Shown: in pieces, positions 10,661 to 24,273 of the stretch | How the letters are laid out: each line of letters starts with the position of its first letter | Position numbering within the stretch: the stretch's first letter is position 1 | DNA from: Desmodus rotundus | Taxonomy: Eukaryota; Chordata; Mammalia; Chiroptera; Phyllostomidae | Reading direction: 5' to 3' | Length of the DNA stretch: 64,000 bases | Assembly (NCBI RefSeq): GCF_022682495.2 | Contig: NC_071389.1 | Coordinates: 56,318,239 to 56,382,238, forward strand | Notes under the pieces: model-generated | Told to the model about the DNA's origin: nothing | Database searches by the model: none | Seen by the model: the letters and a program-made list of their open reading frames with translations, nothing else | Program-made: the position numbers and the translations under genes

Positions 10661-10800
10661 TCCATCTGTGTTGTTGCAAATGGTAAGATTTAATTTTTTT
10701 TGTGGCTGAGTAGTATTCCATTGTGTATACGTACCACATCTTTATCCAGTTGCCTATTGAGGGGCACTTAGGTTGCTTCCATATCTTGGATATTATTGTA
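10236..10800 (-). mobile_element. L1MA-type L1 3' end, antisense
   Basis: The reverse complement contains the typical old L1 3' UTR (CCATTTTGTATACCTTACAC, AATATAAAATAGTATTGAAT, and a tail). Upstream there is the antisense of the AGTATTCCATTGTGTATACG segment of ORF2. Confidence 0.72.
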
Positions 10801-13039
10801 GATAATTCTCTGCTAATGTAATTTGAGGCCATGGAGAAGGGTTAAGGTGAATCTATTCTTTTGTAAACACAGACACAGTTTCCTATCTGGGGAAAATAAC
10901 TGCGTGTTGATACCCGTACCAGGTCAGAGTCTAGTCGCTGGAGGGAGAGGTTCAGTCCTAGACACACTAGCAGTGCTGATACCTCCACCTAATATTTGGA
11001 TACTGAAAGATTAGTTTGGGGTCAATTTTAAGGGCTTGGGATTCCTTTATTTAAGGTAGCCTAACCACTCACCTATCCTCCTCTAAGCATTTTTGAACAA
11101 TTAAAAATAAACACAAAAAGTAAAGTATGTAACAGCTCATTAGTAAAAACATAGCGTTCCATCACAGGCTTTCTTAGACAACGAGTCTTTGCCTAAGATC
11201 ATAATAGGGTGTTGTAGGCAGGATCATACGATGGCCCACTTTTTGGTGTCCACACTCTGTAAAGTGTCTTTCTTTTGGATGTGGGTAGAACCTGTGAAGA
11301 TGACGAGATATCACTCTCGTGATTATGTAACATTATATGGCTAATAAGAATTATTTTGGGTGAACTTGACTTAACCAAGAGAGCACCTTAAAGGAGAGAC
11401 TTTTTCCAGGTGCTATTAGAGAAAAAAGTCAGAGAGATATGCTCTTGCTGGACTTGTCTGATGACAGATTTTCTCAGGAGGAAAACAGACCCAAGAAAAC
11501 AAACAGCTATGTTATGTAACACTGCTGGAGAGAGACACGGAGAGAACTTCCTGGCCAACAACGACCAAGAAAACACTAATCTTAGCCCAATAATCGCAAG
11601 GAACTAAGATCTGCAAACAATGAGTGAACTGGGAAGAAGATGTAGAGCCTCAGGGAGAATCAGAGAGTGATTGACAACTTGATTTCAGCTTTATCAAATG
11701 CTGAACAGAGGAACTAGCTAACTTGTAAACAGACTCCTGGGCATGAAACCTAGGAGAAAAGTTTACGATGTTTCAAGCTTTTAAGTTTGCTTTGAGGTAC
11801 TTTACTCTTTAGCAATAAAAAACTAATATATCAGTTTCCTTCTCCTTCCACCATAAATTGAATTTAACTTTGGAAAAGGCCAAGAGGGTGGAAGTGAGGT
11901 ATGTCCCACCCATGACTCTGCTGTCCTAGAAGAAGGAAAGTTCCTAATACTCAAGGTCCAGTGTGAGCAGTTGCCTATGCGCCGATTCACCAATAAGATC
12001 ATTCACTTCTGCTGTGATAAAAAAGATCAGGAAGGTTTGCAGGGAAAAAGAGTGTGGACCAGTTTTCATCTATTCGGGTCTTAGTCTAAGTCTACCCAAA
12101 TCCAGTGAGTCTAGTGCTGAGATTCTGCAAACTAGATTTCCAGACTCTGTGGCTCCATGGCTTTGTCTTAGGTTCTGATTAAAGGAGGCCCTCGGGGGAG
12201 ATGGGAAGTTGCATAGAAGGAAGAAGGTAGCTTCCTGGTATTTTCCTGCTCTTGTCAGTGTTATTCTCATAGCAGTTGGTGCCGCCAGCCTCCAGCTTCT
12301 CCTTCTACTTCACACTCTAGTCCCACGACCTCAGAGGTACTATCATGAGTGAAACATTTTACTACCTTCTCAGAAGACTAAACACCGACTCTATGTCACA
12401 TCTTTTCCAAACCTGTGGGATCTGGTAACACCACATTTTCCCTTCTGTTGTTTCAAACCTGATTGTGATAGCTTCTGTAGCTGTCACTGAATTTCGCAGA
12501 GCTCCCTTTTTATTCTAGTCATTTAACATTTGCGTAATTAATCCCCCGTATTAAATCTCTTCTGTTTAAAATGCCTACTCTGATTTTGTTTGCCCAACTG
12601 AATCTTTGCTGATAGTGGACCAATATTATTTTCCCCTAATGATTAGAACCCCAGTGTCTTCTGCTCTAAGAAACCTGAGAAATGTAGCAATAAGTATCCC
12701 AAACCTACCATTCTTTATAGATATATTGATATTCAAACCTGTTACTATTTTATACCAAGAGGCCCCTCTAGTTCAGATGTCCCTACATGATCATTAACCA
12801 AACTTGCAAGCATTATTGATTAAAAGACATTTTAATTAGGATGTTGTTAGATGGGCTATATGATTTCCAATTTGCTTAATTGGTACCTATCCTTATATAT
12901 TACATTTTTGCCAGCTTTATTATTTAAATTTGCTTTCCTGTTGCATCTAAGCTCAGTCCAATGACTGCCTTAAATAAATTTGTCCCTACAGAAACATTTG
13001 CATATATATTTATTCCTTCGATTATTTGTTATTCCATGT
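10801..13039. other. Intergenic DNA, nothing recognised
   Basis: No exon-like sequence, RNA gene or confidently named repeat is seen in this stretch. Confidence 0.4.
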
Positions 13040-13150
13040 TATCACACATCTATTATATACTAGTGGTGGTGCTTGGAACTTTCACCCACACTATCTGCAA
13101 TAATACACAGCACTTCAAGGTAGGTGTTATCATCTTCACTCCACAGAAAA
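13040..13150 (+). mobile_element. Possible MIR fragment
   Basis: TCTATTATATACTAGTGGTGGTGCTTGGAACTTTCACCC and GTAGGTGTTATCATCTTCACTCCACAGA follow the order of the MIR core but are highly diverged. Confidence 0.4.
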
Positions 13151-13768
13151 TGACTCCTGCTTCAATGATATTAAATATCCCACTGAAACACGTAAGAAAT
13201 CATTTCTTGCAATACAACAGAGGTGTTATTTTATGCATCAGCAATGTATTTTAAGCTTTAAATTTTTTTTTCAAAAACATAATTATCATTTAAACCTCGT
13301 AAGCTTCCTTTACAGAAACAAATAATTTAAGAGTCCTGATGAGTACCACATAACTATTTCATACTAAAACTGGGACAATAAATTAGATATTCTAATAATT
13401 GACCTAGTTAATTTCCAAGTGCACCACATCAGTGAGTTTAAGCGAGGTTTAAATTGCCAGTGAAAAATTTAAGACATTCATAGACATAGCTTTAGCAAAA
13501 CTCCACTCTTCAAGATCAAGATTATTATCCAAGATCCTGGGAAAAAAGTTGCTCTAGGACATGACTATATTTCTTAAACCTAGGACATTGGTTTCTCTTT
13601 TTAAATCTCTCCCTTAGAAGTTAAACTTGATAGAAGAGGACATGCTAATGAGATTGAGAAAAGGCACAGTTAGAGAATGAAATAAATTACAAAGGATATT
13701 AAAAATATAGGCATGGAAACACTGCTAACAATAGAAGAATAGACATATTTAGGGCATTTTTTTTTTTT
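13151..13768. other. Intergenic DNA, nothing recognised
   Basis: AT-rich with no gene or repeat that I can support. Confidence 0.4.
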
Positions 13769-13783
13769 AAGAAAAGCACTACT

Positions 13784-13985
13784 GGTCCTGGTGGGGTAGA
13801 TGAGCTGGTTAGAGTGTTGCCCTGATGGGCCAAAGTTGTGGGCTTGGTCCTGAGTCAGGGCACCTACAAGAATCAACCAGTGAGTGCATATCTAAGTGGA
13901 ACAACAAATCAATCCTTCTGTCTGTCTGTCTGTCTCTTTCTTTCTCTCTCTCTCCTTCTCTCATCAAACAATAAATAAAAATTTA
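13784..13985 (+). mobile_element. tRNA-derived SINE, Ves-like
   Basis: The left part has a tRNA-like promoter: an A-box-like GTAGATGAGCTGG and a degraded B box GGTCCTGAGTC. The tRNA-unrelated part reads GTCAGGGCACCTACAAG and then AATCAACCAGTGAGTGCATA. A TCTG/TCTC-rich tract (13917-13953) and an AAATAAAAATT tail follow. Target duplications are AAGAAAAGCACTACT (13769-13783) and AAGAAAAACACTGCT (13986-14000), 13 of 15 matching. The layout is that of the Ves SINEs of bats, which is the main taxonomic clue in the window. The family is recognised by eye. Confidence 0.85.
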
Positions 13986-14000
13986 AAGAAAAACACTGCT

Positions 14001-14689
14001 AACCATAGCTTTGAAAGAGAGTAATTGAGTGATGATGCAAGATTAAGGGAAGGACAGGGGAGATAATAAATTAACTGATTTAGGCAAATGAAAAGTCATC
14101 TTTCAGGTAAAGATTGCTTGATCGAAGTATATCATCATTTGAGCATTATCAATGTCCTAGTAACTTTTTGCTTTTGTTTACTTTTTTGATTAAAAATGGG
14201 ATTTTACATGGCTGCAAAACAATAGTATCTGGGCTATAGTTTTAGCTTATAACTTATTTCATAGTTCTAACCTGCTTACAATTACTGTGGTAACTTTTTA
14301 TATCTGCAGGGAGTGATGATCCTTCCCATTTACCCTCCCTGTACAAATATGCTGTATTGTTATGACATTGAGTCATTTGTGTTTGTCATTGACAGTTCTC
14401 ATTTAATTATGGAAGGAGGTTTGTCTCTTTGCTGCAAATCTGCAAGGCAGTGCAGTGATGCTAATTAAATAGTTATCTGCTCTCATACTACTAACTGCTC
14501 TCTCAAGATATGATGTTGATATTTTACTTGTGGATTTAAATTCAGCCCATGAATATATCTTTATTTACTGATTTATTCGTTTGTGAAAAATTTAATTTTA
14601 TCATTTTGTTTCTTTTGATAATTTTTTTTCCAAATTTATATCCCCTGTCAGGATTTCTCTTGCAAATATCTTCAACATATAATCAACTA
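14001..14689. other. Intergenic DNA, nothing recognised
   Basis: No supported gene or repeat is seen. Confidence 0.4.
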
Positions 14690-15085
14690 TGACATGCCCT
14701 GCTTCCAGTGCTGCTGCTCTGTTCTAAATGACTGTCGTCTTTTCATAGTCTCTTAATCGGTCTCCCTGCTTCCACTATGGACTTTGAGAATTTACACTAC
14801 TCTTTCAAAACCAGATGATTCACGTGCTCTTCTCCTTCAGGTTTCTGCACAAACACCACTTTCTCAGATAAAATCTACCTCAGAATCTCTACTTAATATT
14901 GAAATTCTTTACATTTACTCCCCTTATATTCCTTAGGCTTTCCTGCCTATTTTATTAGTAATTATTTATTCTAACACAACATCATAATTGTATTTTCGGT
15001 TTTTGATCACTGTTGGTATTCCTAGCATCTGGACCAATGACTGCCCTGTAGAGGACATCCAATAAATATTTCCTGCACAGGGAAT
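14690..15085 (+). mobile_element. L2 LINE 3' fragment
   Basis: GTTTCTGCACAAACACCACTTTCTCAGA and the terminal ACATCCAATAAATATTTCCTG...GAATGAATG follow the L2 3' end pattern. Confidence 0.6.
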
Positions 15086-18000
15086 GAATGTTTAAGACAG
15101 ATGCTGTGGAGGACTATGAATGTTCACTTAACATATACAAATCAACTGCATGAAACCTGGAGCAAAAGAAACTGAGAAAAGTATATGTAAATAGTGCAGG
15201 TGATTTTATTTACCACCCCAATCAATGAGCCTCTCCTCCATAACTAGTATGACAATGTGTATGCATCAGCTGCCGCAGAAGATGTCTCTGTCTTTGTCAC
15301 AGTGTGAGAATGGTGCCACACTGAATGGGACAATTCTAATTTTTAAAGCTCTGTACTTTTTATACACATGTTCCTAAATGCAAGCCAGCAACCTCACCTG
15401 AAGCTCAACCAGGAAACTGCTACCTGTTCCAAGGCTAAGGGAAAACCAGCTGTGCTGGACTTACATACCAGGAGATGGCACATCAGTGGCTGCATGGTAT
15501 TTATTAAGGGGTCTTTGACCGTGCATGATTTTCACTTTAAAAGTTCACTTTAGGTCTTAACCACTAGACAGGTGCTTCTCCACTGTAATCAATGAAATTT
15601 TTAAAAAAATAATTGAAATGACGAACTGTATCAGGGGCATAGATACACGGTGCCATTAAAGCATACATTCCCCACACCACCTGTGTTTCTCATGCGTCAT
15701 TCTCATTAAACACAGTTTATTGTTCAACTTCTCCACGTTTCCACATCTTTTCCTGCTACTCAGAATCCCCTGCTTCTTCACTGCTTGGCCCATTTCTACT
15801 TGTTCTCCTAGATCCGGCCCAAGCATGCTTTTTGACCGAGGACCCTTTGTTGAACTTCCGGTGTTCTTTAGATATCTCTCCATTCTCCAATCAGTCATTT
15901 CTTTATTTTCTGTGTACACTCGATGCTGATTTTGCCCATTTGTCTATCTGCCCTCTCTGGGCTTTTGCAAATTTTTATTTTTGCAAGTATATTTATTTTT
16001 TTGATAATAGTACTGACTTGTTACATTAGTGAGATTCTTTAGGGCTATAAAAGGTGTAATTTCTTTAAGTGACGATATCTGGGTAGGCCAGGAACATCGA
16101 AAACCCTTCCTGCAGGTCTTGTGGGAAAGTTGAAAATTGCTTACTGAAATCAATTTCAACGTCTGAAGTTCCTGTACAGTTACTGCATCCCGGCTTCGTT
16201 GTCTATCCACTTCGGTTTTGCTCCCGACCCCCATCTCCTTCGCTGTTCTACGGATTCAACTTACTCATGGCTTCTACTGCTTAGTAGCATTTACCTTTTG
16301 CTGTGTGTCAACCATTCACGTCCTCTGAGTCTGTACCTCATTTCATTCATTTACTTAGTAATGTTAATCATTTATTTGACAAATGTCAAATGCCAGGCAG
16401 TTGGCTATTTCTGAATTCCAACTCCCCAAATGGTTATCTTAGAGTTTTCTTTTCTGTGCTTTATATAAGCCTACAGATTGATCTGTGGTTGACTATTTTG
16501 ACCTCATATTTCATTTTCTACATAATCAATTATGACCAAGGTGATATGGTAAAATGAAATAAGGCCACTCCATGACAATGGTTCTGTCTGTGTCATCATA
16601 TAATCTAGGGTAAAATCCTGCAAAAGTTATAGCCATTGCTATGCTATCACTTTAATATCATGGGACAGTATCCATGTCTCCCAATGACACACGGTGGCTG
16701 TGATTAATAAGGAAATGAATAAAATGTAAATATGAAACTAGGACCTAGGCTTCTAACCTTTTGCTCTTTCCATTTCATTGAGGGAATTTTGAATTTAAAA
16801 ATATTTTGAAACTTTATGTTTCTGTCATTAACATTTACTACCATTATTTCCAAAAGACACCCCTGGGGGAAGCCAAGAATATAATGGCCTCACATTAAAA
16901 TTGCTTTCAGTTGAATGCAGTGCATAGATTTCATGACCTAAGCTCATTATTTCATCTTGTGCAAAAACATGTATTTCCTCAAACATTTTTATTTTCATGG
17001 CTTAAATTAGATCTAATTTTAACTTCAGCACTTTCTGTCACTGAGTATTCACTTGTTAACTTATTTAAACTATGTCTAGGCATGACACACAGTCAACATT
17101 GGTATCTCATCCTGATTAAATAAACAAAAAGTCATATTTCTGAGTAGGTCAGTATGATTATCCTTTATTTTAAATTTCAACAAAATCATTTAAAGTACAG
17201 TATGTGCTATGTAAATTTTTATATACATGCAGTAAACTGAGTTCTGCAAATCTGAGATCTATTTTATTTTGGGTCAAGTATAATAATCTAACACTGCCTC
17301 TACTGCCAATCAAAGTCACAATTGCAAATTCCTCCATGAACTTGATCTGAGGAGAAGAGAAATTCCTACAAATGATTTAGTAAAGGGGGAGTAGAGGAGA
17401 GAATAAAATTTGTAGACACTAGGTGTTAATGTTCATTATGGTTGCAAAAATTACTGCTGGGTCCTTAGAGACATGACTGAAATGGTGCCCAGGTACTGGC
17501 TATAATTTGGAAGGATGCAAATTGAGAATAGGAAGGGAAAGTATAAGGTCCACCATGACAGAGGTGTGAGCTAGAGTGAATATTTTCTTATCTAGAAATG
17601 GACAAATGAACAACAACAACAAAAAACCACCTGAAGAGAAACTTTAATAGAAAACTTTAAACTTTTGGAAAATTGGTCTGTCTGTTAAACTTCATAAAAT
17701 GATTTAGGTAAGAGTTTTTGCTTGCCTCAGGGATTAAGAAGGCTATTGGATTTAACTAATGAGATTTCATGGAAATAGATGAATGCAAAGAAGAGTAATT
17801 GCTCCAATATTTTTATCCTTTTCAATGATTAGAATCAAATAAATTACCTATCTATATATACACGTCTCTCAGTGTGGTCCTTTTAAAAATTTAGAACACT
17901 AGAAAATTATATGTGAACTGTATGTTCAAAGAAATATATACATTTTTGAAGCATTGTAGCTGGAACGCAATGGGAAGTGAGTCAATGTATGTTAAAGGGA

Positions 18001-18129
18001 GGAGCAAGAAGGAAAGAGTGAAGGGGTACAAGGATGAGGACAAATGGCGAGAGAAAATAAAAAGGAGACTATTATACTGGGAGCTCTGAAGTTGCTAATT
18101 AATATATTACTGGTTTTTAGGTTAAGCTA
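15086..18129. other. Intergenic DNA, no gene seen
   Basis: Open frames at 15656-16557 show no family resemblance and overlap on both strands. Part of 15700-15930 could be old L2, but this is too weak to call. Confidence 0.35.
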
Positions 18130-18680
18130 GGATCATTAAGACATACAAAATATATAAGGAATATGATCAAGTATCCATGCACTTACTTACTACTCAGCTC
18201 AAGGAAATACTTTCCTAATACAGTTAAACCTCCTTTGCAAATCTTTGCCGTATGCAGCTTATTTCTCCTCATAAGACCATTATCCTAATGTTGTTATTTA
18301 GTATTGTCATGAATTTCCTTATAGTTTTCTATATATGTACATATCCCTAAATTATACATAGTGTTGTTTTGAATACTTAAGTCTTTTTATAACTGGTTTT
18401 AATGTGCATCTTCATTTTTTATCCAACATTGTGTTTGTGAGATTTATCTATATTCATTCTTTTCTCCTACAGTATAAATATACCAACATTTATTTATCTA
18501 TTCTCATGCTATAGGTATTTGTATAGTTTCTATTTTATTTTTTCACAAACAGTGCTGTTTTTACATTCCCTCAAAGTGATTATACCAATTCTCAATCCTA
18601 CCAGCAGTATATAAATATTTCTGAACTTTATCTACTTTGCCAACATTTGATACTAAGAAACTTTGAAATATTTTGTCAAC
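18130..18680 (-). mobile_element. Old L1M fragment, antisense
   Basis: ATCCAACATTGTGTTTGTGAGATTTATCTATATTCATTC and TATAAATATACCAACATTTATTTATC match the antisense of old L1 3' sequence in the expected order. It is diverged. Confidence 0.6.
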
Positions 18681-20784
18681 TCAGTTATTATGAAATGGTA
18701 TTTTATTGTGATCCTAATACATTTTTTCTTAATAACCAGTAAATTGGAACATTATTTCGTACATTCATTGGTCTCTCTTGTGAATTTCTTATGCATTGTG
18801 TTTGTTTCACATATAGTATATTGCATATAAATATACAGGAATGCAAAGACAAGAGTCATTGCGTTGGGGGCCCACTCTAATCCAGTATGATCTCATCTTA
18901 ACTGAGTTATATCTGCAAAAAATTATTTTAAATAAGCTCACATTCTGAGATTCTGGTTAGACATGAATTTGGGGAGACACTAGTCAACACACCACCATAC
19001 ATCTGGGAAGCCTGGATATAGAGTTAAAAACAACTTGAAACCCTCCCTCTGGTAAACCAGGTGAAGGCAATTGTAAGTGAGCCCATCCCCTTTTCTTTCT
19101 TCTTCCTTCTGGATTTGTTGCTTACAAGGACTAGGCTGGTTTCTATTCTCTTTTCTATAGAAAACAAGAAATGAACTTGTTTCAAATCTGCTGTTTTTGA
19201 AGAAAGTGTTGTAGGATTTAGAGCTATACGTGTAGCCATAAGAAAACGAATTTCTGAGTTAATTTAGAATTGAGATTACTCTCTCTATATATATACGCCT
19301 TAGACTACTCTAACTTTTAAGAAATTGTAGAGTCACAGAAGCTAATTGAGCTTTAGGAAACAGTAATATTCGGGTTTTTTGATGAGCTTTTCTCTTCCTG
19401 ATGAATATTTAAAACTGTAGGTGTTGTTGATGAGGGATCATTGTGCAGTGTTGCCATCGATACTTCTCATTATTGTGGGGGAATAAACACATACGTTGCC
19501 CTGAAAGATAGTTTGCATGTCATTTATTTATTTTAATCATTTCTGGATATAAGAGCAAAGTATAAGAAAATGACTTGGGAACAATTAAGAACTTAAAAAG
19601 CTTTTTAAAAAATAAAGGAAGCTTAGGGGCTGAGGGGGAAAATCTGGAACTTATGGACATTGAATTATAGATTTGAACATAATACTTCAAATACCTGTGC
19701 TGGTTAATATCTTGAATTTTGGAATGTGATAAAGGCAGAAAAAAGTCACAATGGCAGACCAAGAAAATCTCAAAGAAAAATATAGTAAGTTGTTTTGGGT
19801 GGGCAAGGGCAAGGCCATAGGACGTTTAGTAGATGATAGGCAATTGCCTTCTTTGAAAGGCAACTGGTAAAGCTGGGAAGCACTTTCTACTGCATGAAAG
19901 CGGAGCACAGGGCATCAATGGTTCTCTTGCCCTCTTTTGCCCCTCTACAGGTTCGCATTAAAATATAGAAAGTCTGATGTACTTGAGTGAATCCAGACAA
20001 TGTCAGAATATTAGAAAGAACAAAATAAGGCTCTGAGAAGAACCCAGTCTAGGAGAGAATGACTGTGGACTGGCGGCCAGACAGAAGCACAGCAGGCCCA
20101 AGTGGAGTGCTGGCGTGGGGCACGGGAAGCAGCTTATTTGGGACTTATTCAGATCCAGTGTATTCGCTGGGGAAATGGGCAGACGTGTGAATGGAAAAGG
20201 CGGTGTCACTAGAGTGTCATATTTCACGTCCAGGCAGCTTTGTTGGGGTTAGTCTCTAGATGTAAGTGAGGAAAGCACCTCCTTCTCTTCGATTATGAAT
20301 TGATGGAGACAGGACGTTTTAACATTGGAGGATTGCTGGCATTTGAGGTGGGCTCTCAGAGACTGTAATTACCTGGCTCCACGGTCAGCAATGACAGTCC
20401 ACTGGGGATAATGGTAGCAGGCTACAAGGCTGGAGGCAAGTGGAGCTACCTGGGAGAGTGTGGGATGCCATCAATTGCAGAGTTTACCTTGAGTGATGCC
20501 ATTAGAACAAGAAAACTCTGAAAAGGATTGACTTATGGACAGAGTGTGGACTGTTCTGGGAATTTGTACGAATATTTATGTGGAGAATGAATTCTGGAAA
20601 AAATAGAAATTACCACAAGTAGAGGGTTAGTGGCTTCAAGTTACTATAATCTATGCATAACTGTAAATGTCTTCTCACTTTGCTCTAGAACTAGTGAGGC
20701 AAGAAGAGGTTCTCAGTGACAAAACGACCCATATTAAGGCAGGGCCAACATGGTTCATAACAGAGAAGCTGGAGACAGCCTCCT
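18681..20784. other. Intergenic DNA, no gene seen
   Basis: The segment 18860-18990 (GGGGCCCACTCTAATCCAGTATGA onward) resembles an old mammalian LTR-type repeat, but I cannot name it. The rest is not recognised. Confidence 0.35.
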
Positions 20785-20990
20785 TGCATTTAAAGTCTGC
20801 CTCTAATTTTTATTAGTTTTGTGAATTTAGGAGGGAGATGAATCGCTCTGTGCTTCAGTTTCTTTATGTGCGCTGCCGAAGGGGAGCGCCCTAGAGCCTA
20901 CCTCGCTGGGTTGCCCTGAGTTTCAGAGGCCCACATTATCTGTTAAGTACTTACAGCAGTGCCTGCCCATCGTACATGCTATGCATGTAT
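20785..20990 (-). mobile_element. MIR SINE, antisense to the window
   Basis: GTGCTTCAGTTTCTTTATGTG, the GGGTTGCCCTGAG segment, and CAGTGCCTGCCCATCGTACATGC follow the reverse-oriented MIR in order. Confidence 0.6.
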
Positions 20991-21459
20991 TCAGATAAAG
21001 GTCAACCAAGGAAATGGAAGACAACAAGGAGAGTTATATTTATGTTTCTAGAAAAATGAAAATAACAGGGCAAGAGGCTAAATTTATTAACATTTTGGGG
21101 TCACTATTTACTCATCAGTGAACATGATTTAATATCTTTTGTGTATCAAAAAAATTGCCTAATTGCAACTTTAAGCCATACACTCCAATAATGAGTGAGC
21201 CAGTCATAGAAGGACACTAGATAGCTGTTGTTTTCCATTATTCAGAAGAATTGTCATTGAACTTCAGCCTGGAGTGATGGACAGCCGGAATATTTACCAG
21301 CTAGGTAAAAACATGCAGTCCTTTGTCCTAAGGAAGACTGAAGGGTTCTGTCCCGGACTGTCCTTTGGGGGTGCTTAGAGCATTGCTAGACATTGAAAAG
21401 TAGTAGTGTAGTGATACTAGAAATTGGTTTTGGCACCAGACAGAAGAAATGCCTGTGTT

Positions 21460-21545
21460 ATCGGGTTGCTGTGAGTATTAAATAAAGAAACACACGTATA
21501 AAGCCTGATAATAGACACACTGTAGGCTCCTGTTATTAGGAAGTT
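21460..21545 (-). mobile_element. MIR fragment
   Basis: GGGTTGCTGTGAGTATTAAATAAAGAAACACACGTATAAAGC matches the MIR core in reverse orientation. Confidence 0.5.
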
Positions 21546-21639
21546 GCACTAAAATAATTATGCTCTGCTAGTTTGCCATAAAATTCAGCACCAGTGAAAT
21601 ACCCAGCATCATTGACAAGGGCTTTGGGGTGAAGCAAAG

Positions 21640-21890
21640 TATAATGGCTCAGCATTTGTGCTCTGGAGACGTACGCCTTTTATTCAAATCCTAGACCCTC
21701 CACTCATTAGCCGTGTGACCATGGGGAGAATCTACCCTTCAGGTCCATCATCAGTAAGCGGGAATATAACAGTTTTTACTCCACAGGTTTGTTGTGAAGA
21801 TTCAATGACTTAATAGATGTGAAACTCACAAAACATTGCCTGGTGCATAGTAAGTGATCTTAATAGATATTAAGCACTATTATTAATGTA
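21640..21890 (-). mobile_element. MIR SINE
   Basis: TCATTAGCCGTGTGACCATGGGG, a CATCATCAGTAAGCGGGAATATAAC segment, GGTTTGTTGTGAAGATTCAATGA and GCCTGGTGCATAGTAAGTG follow the full reverse-oriented MIR order. Confidence 0.75.
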
Positions 21891-22174
21891 ATAAGAGTAC
21901 AACAAAACACTAGAAAAAGAAGTAGCATCGGGAAAATTTTCACAGAAATAACAAGATTTTCATTTTTCATACAAGCCGTGATAGGAAGGTCATTTCCCGC
22001 ACTAATCATCACTACCAATGCCTCCAGTGGGACCAGACGCAGGAAAAGGCTAAGTAAGGATAAAGATGGCAGCAGTGATGAACATTGAAACAGGAAGCTC
22101 ATGGAGAATCTGCAGGAGATAAGCTAGTCTGAGTTTAGGGCAGCTAACTCATTTAGAAACCCCCATCGGTGGGG

Positions 22175-22615
22175 CTGAAACCCAGTCTCCTTACCATGGC
22201 ATACATCCTCTTGATCTGCTTGCCTGCCCAGCTCACCGACCTCACTTCTCACTCTCCCCACTGCCACCCCTCACTGCACTCCAGCATTTTCTTTTCCTCA
22301 AATACCTTAAATTCTAAGCTCATTCCAGCCCCAGCCTTTTGCATTTGAAAATGCTTCTACCTGAAATACTCAGCCTCTTGGCTCTCCAGGTAGGGTGTTC
22401 AGCATTCAGTTCCCTGATCACTTATTTGAAAGTCCCTAACAGACCCTAGTCACTTTGAGCCTCACCACCCCATTTACTTTCCTCTGTATAAGTTATGTTG
22501 TTTCTTTGCTTACTTGTATAATAAAAGCATATATTTTGTCTCAACCATTTTTCTTCTGTTCCTAGAACAGTGCGTGGCATACAATAGGAGGTCGGTAACT
22601 ATTTGTTGTGGGTGA
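22175..22615 (+). mobile_element. L2 LINE 3' fragment
   Basis: Pyrimidine-rich L2 3' sequence ends in TTCTGTTCCTAGAACAGTGCGTGGCATACAATAGG, a typical L2 terminal motif. Confidence 0.6.
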
Positions 22616-22939
22616 AAAATATTCTGGCTGCTGAGCAAAAGGGGGCTAGAATTTCTAAGTGGAACATCTTTATAGCGCCTGCAGCTGAGTGGGGCTGACA
22701 CAATTAGATACTGGCATTTTCAGGGGTTTTTACTCCCAGGTCGAAGGTTTCTGCGTGTGTATGAGGGTGTTTTGGTTTATCTAATTAGGTGGATGCAAAC
22801 CTGTAATCCTCCCTGTATAGTTTGGATGGAACTTGGCAGGTTTATCTCCATCCTTTCTTTGCTTTCTGTTCCTATTTTAAAATATAGCAGTTAAGCATTT
22901 TTAACATTTTGTTGATGTAGTATTTCAAATTCATGGATA

Positions 22940-23250
22940 AAATATTGGCTATTCAACAAACGATGCTGAGAAAACTAGCTAGCCTTTGGCGGAAAATATA
23001 ATGAAAATTCATACCTCACCCAAATCAATTTCAGGTAGAGCGATGTATGTAATATTAAAATGTAAAATTTTGACAACAGTTGAAGAAAGTAGAAGTGAAT
23101 ATTTCAAAATTTTTGGTAGAGGACAGTTTTCTATGCTTGACATAAAACCAAAAACTGTAGAAGAAATTGTTGACAAATTTGCCTGCAAAGATATTGAACA
23201 CTTCTCTGAGGAACAATAGGTCCTATAAACAAAATTGAGAGATTTGACAA
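22940..23250 (+). mobile_element. Old L1 ORF2 3' fragment
   Basis: The order TTCAACAAACGATGCTGAGAAAA, CATACCTCACCCAAATCAATTTCAGGTAG, GCTTGACATAAAACCAAAAA and GACAAATTTG corresponds to the C-terminal part of ORF2 in old L1M copies. The open frame at 22986-23219 is therefore L1-derived, not a host gene. Confidence 0.65.
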
Positions 23251-23919
23251 AGTGGAAAAATGTGTTTACAAAATAACTTTAATATTTACATATATAGTAT
23301 TATATATAATATATATTTAGTATATATATATATATTTATACACACACACTTACCACTACATATTTATCAGTTACAATTCATTAAGAGGACACCTGACCTT
23401 CCTAAGGCAGATGGTGCTGGTGACCCATTCATTCATCCTTTCTCTTCCTTCTCATTTTCTCTTTCCAGTGTAGTGAAGTTCCCATTATAGGGGTTGAGTT
23501 GTCTCCAGAAACATACTTTGCAGGCAGCTAGGCCAGAGCATGTGACCTGGCCATGATCAGTGGGATCTGAGATGAGGTCTGTTGCACCTTCTAGGATCTG
23601 CTTTTCCCTCCAGGAGAGGTTCAGAATAATAAATTCCTCTTTTTGTCTAACTAGATATTGTCATGTCTACCTGGGAGCAGCACTTTGCTACATTCCAAGG
23701 ATAAGCCAAAAGTTTCAGCTCTAAATACCAAGGTTGTATGCTAAATAATTCAACTCTATATTTAATTTAAGAAGTAATTAATCATGTCAAAAGTTGGTAC
23801 ATTTTTATGCTTTATTACTTTTTAAAATTTTCCTATTATCTTTCTTTTTTCCCCTATTATCTTTATTTTCTATTCTCAAAGCTTAGGCAGGTTAGATTTG
23901 TCAATAGTTTTTGAAATTC
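23251..23919. other. Intergenic DNA with AT microsatellite
   Basis: An imperfect TA/CA tract spans about 23288-23350. Nothing else is recognised. Confidence 0.45.
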
Positions 23920-23929
23920 TTTGTTTTTA

Positions 23930-24273
23930 TTTTTATTATTATTTTTAATTTTTTAATTTTTAAAAATTATTTTATTGCTGTTCAGTTACAGTTGTCTGCA
24001 TTTTCTCCCCACCACTTTCCCCACCCCATCCAAACCCACCTCCCTCCCTTGTTTCCACCCTCCCCCTTGGTTTTGTCCATGTGTCCTTTATAGTAGTTTC
24101 TGAAAACCCTTCTCCCCACTGTCCCCTCCCCACTCCCCTCTGACTACTGTTAGATTGTTCTTAACTTCAATGACTCTGGTTATATTTTGTTTGCTTTTTT
24201 CTTTTGCTGATTATGTTCCAGTTAAAGGTGAGATCATATGGTATTTGTCCCTCACCATCTGGCTTATTTCGTT
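23930..24273 (-). mobile_element. Young L1 3' end, antisense
   Basis: A poly(T)-rich start is followed by the reverse complement of the lineage L1 3' UTR (CAGTTACAGTTGTCTGCATT, a C-rich tract, TTGGTTTTGTCCATGTGTCC) up to TGAGATCATATGGTATTTG. Short possible target duplications TTTGTTTTTA lie at 23920-23929 and 24274-24283, but they are low complexity. Confidence 0.85.

Noticed and set aside
13917..13953. TCTG/TCTC repeats as a CRISPR-like or regulatory array
   Set aside because: This is the pyrimidine-rich tail region of the SINE; no CRISPR arrays, operons or prokaryotic signals exist in the window.
22986..23219. 77-codon open frame as a small host gene
   Set aside because: Its order of motifs matches the C-terminal part of ORF2 in old L1 copies.
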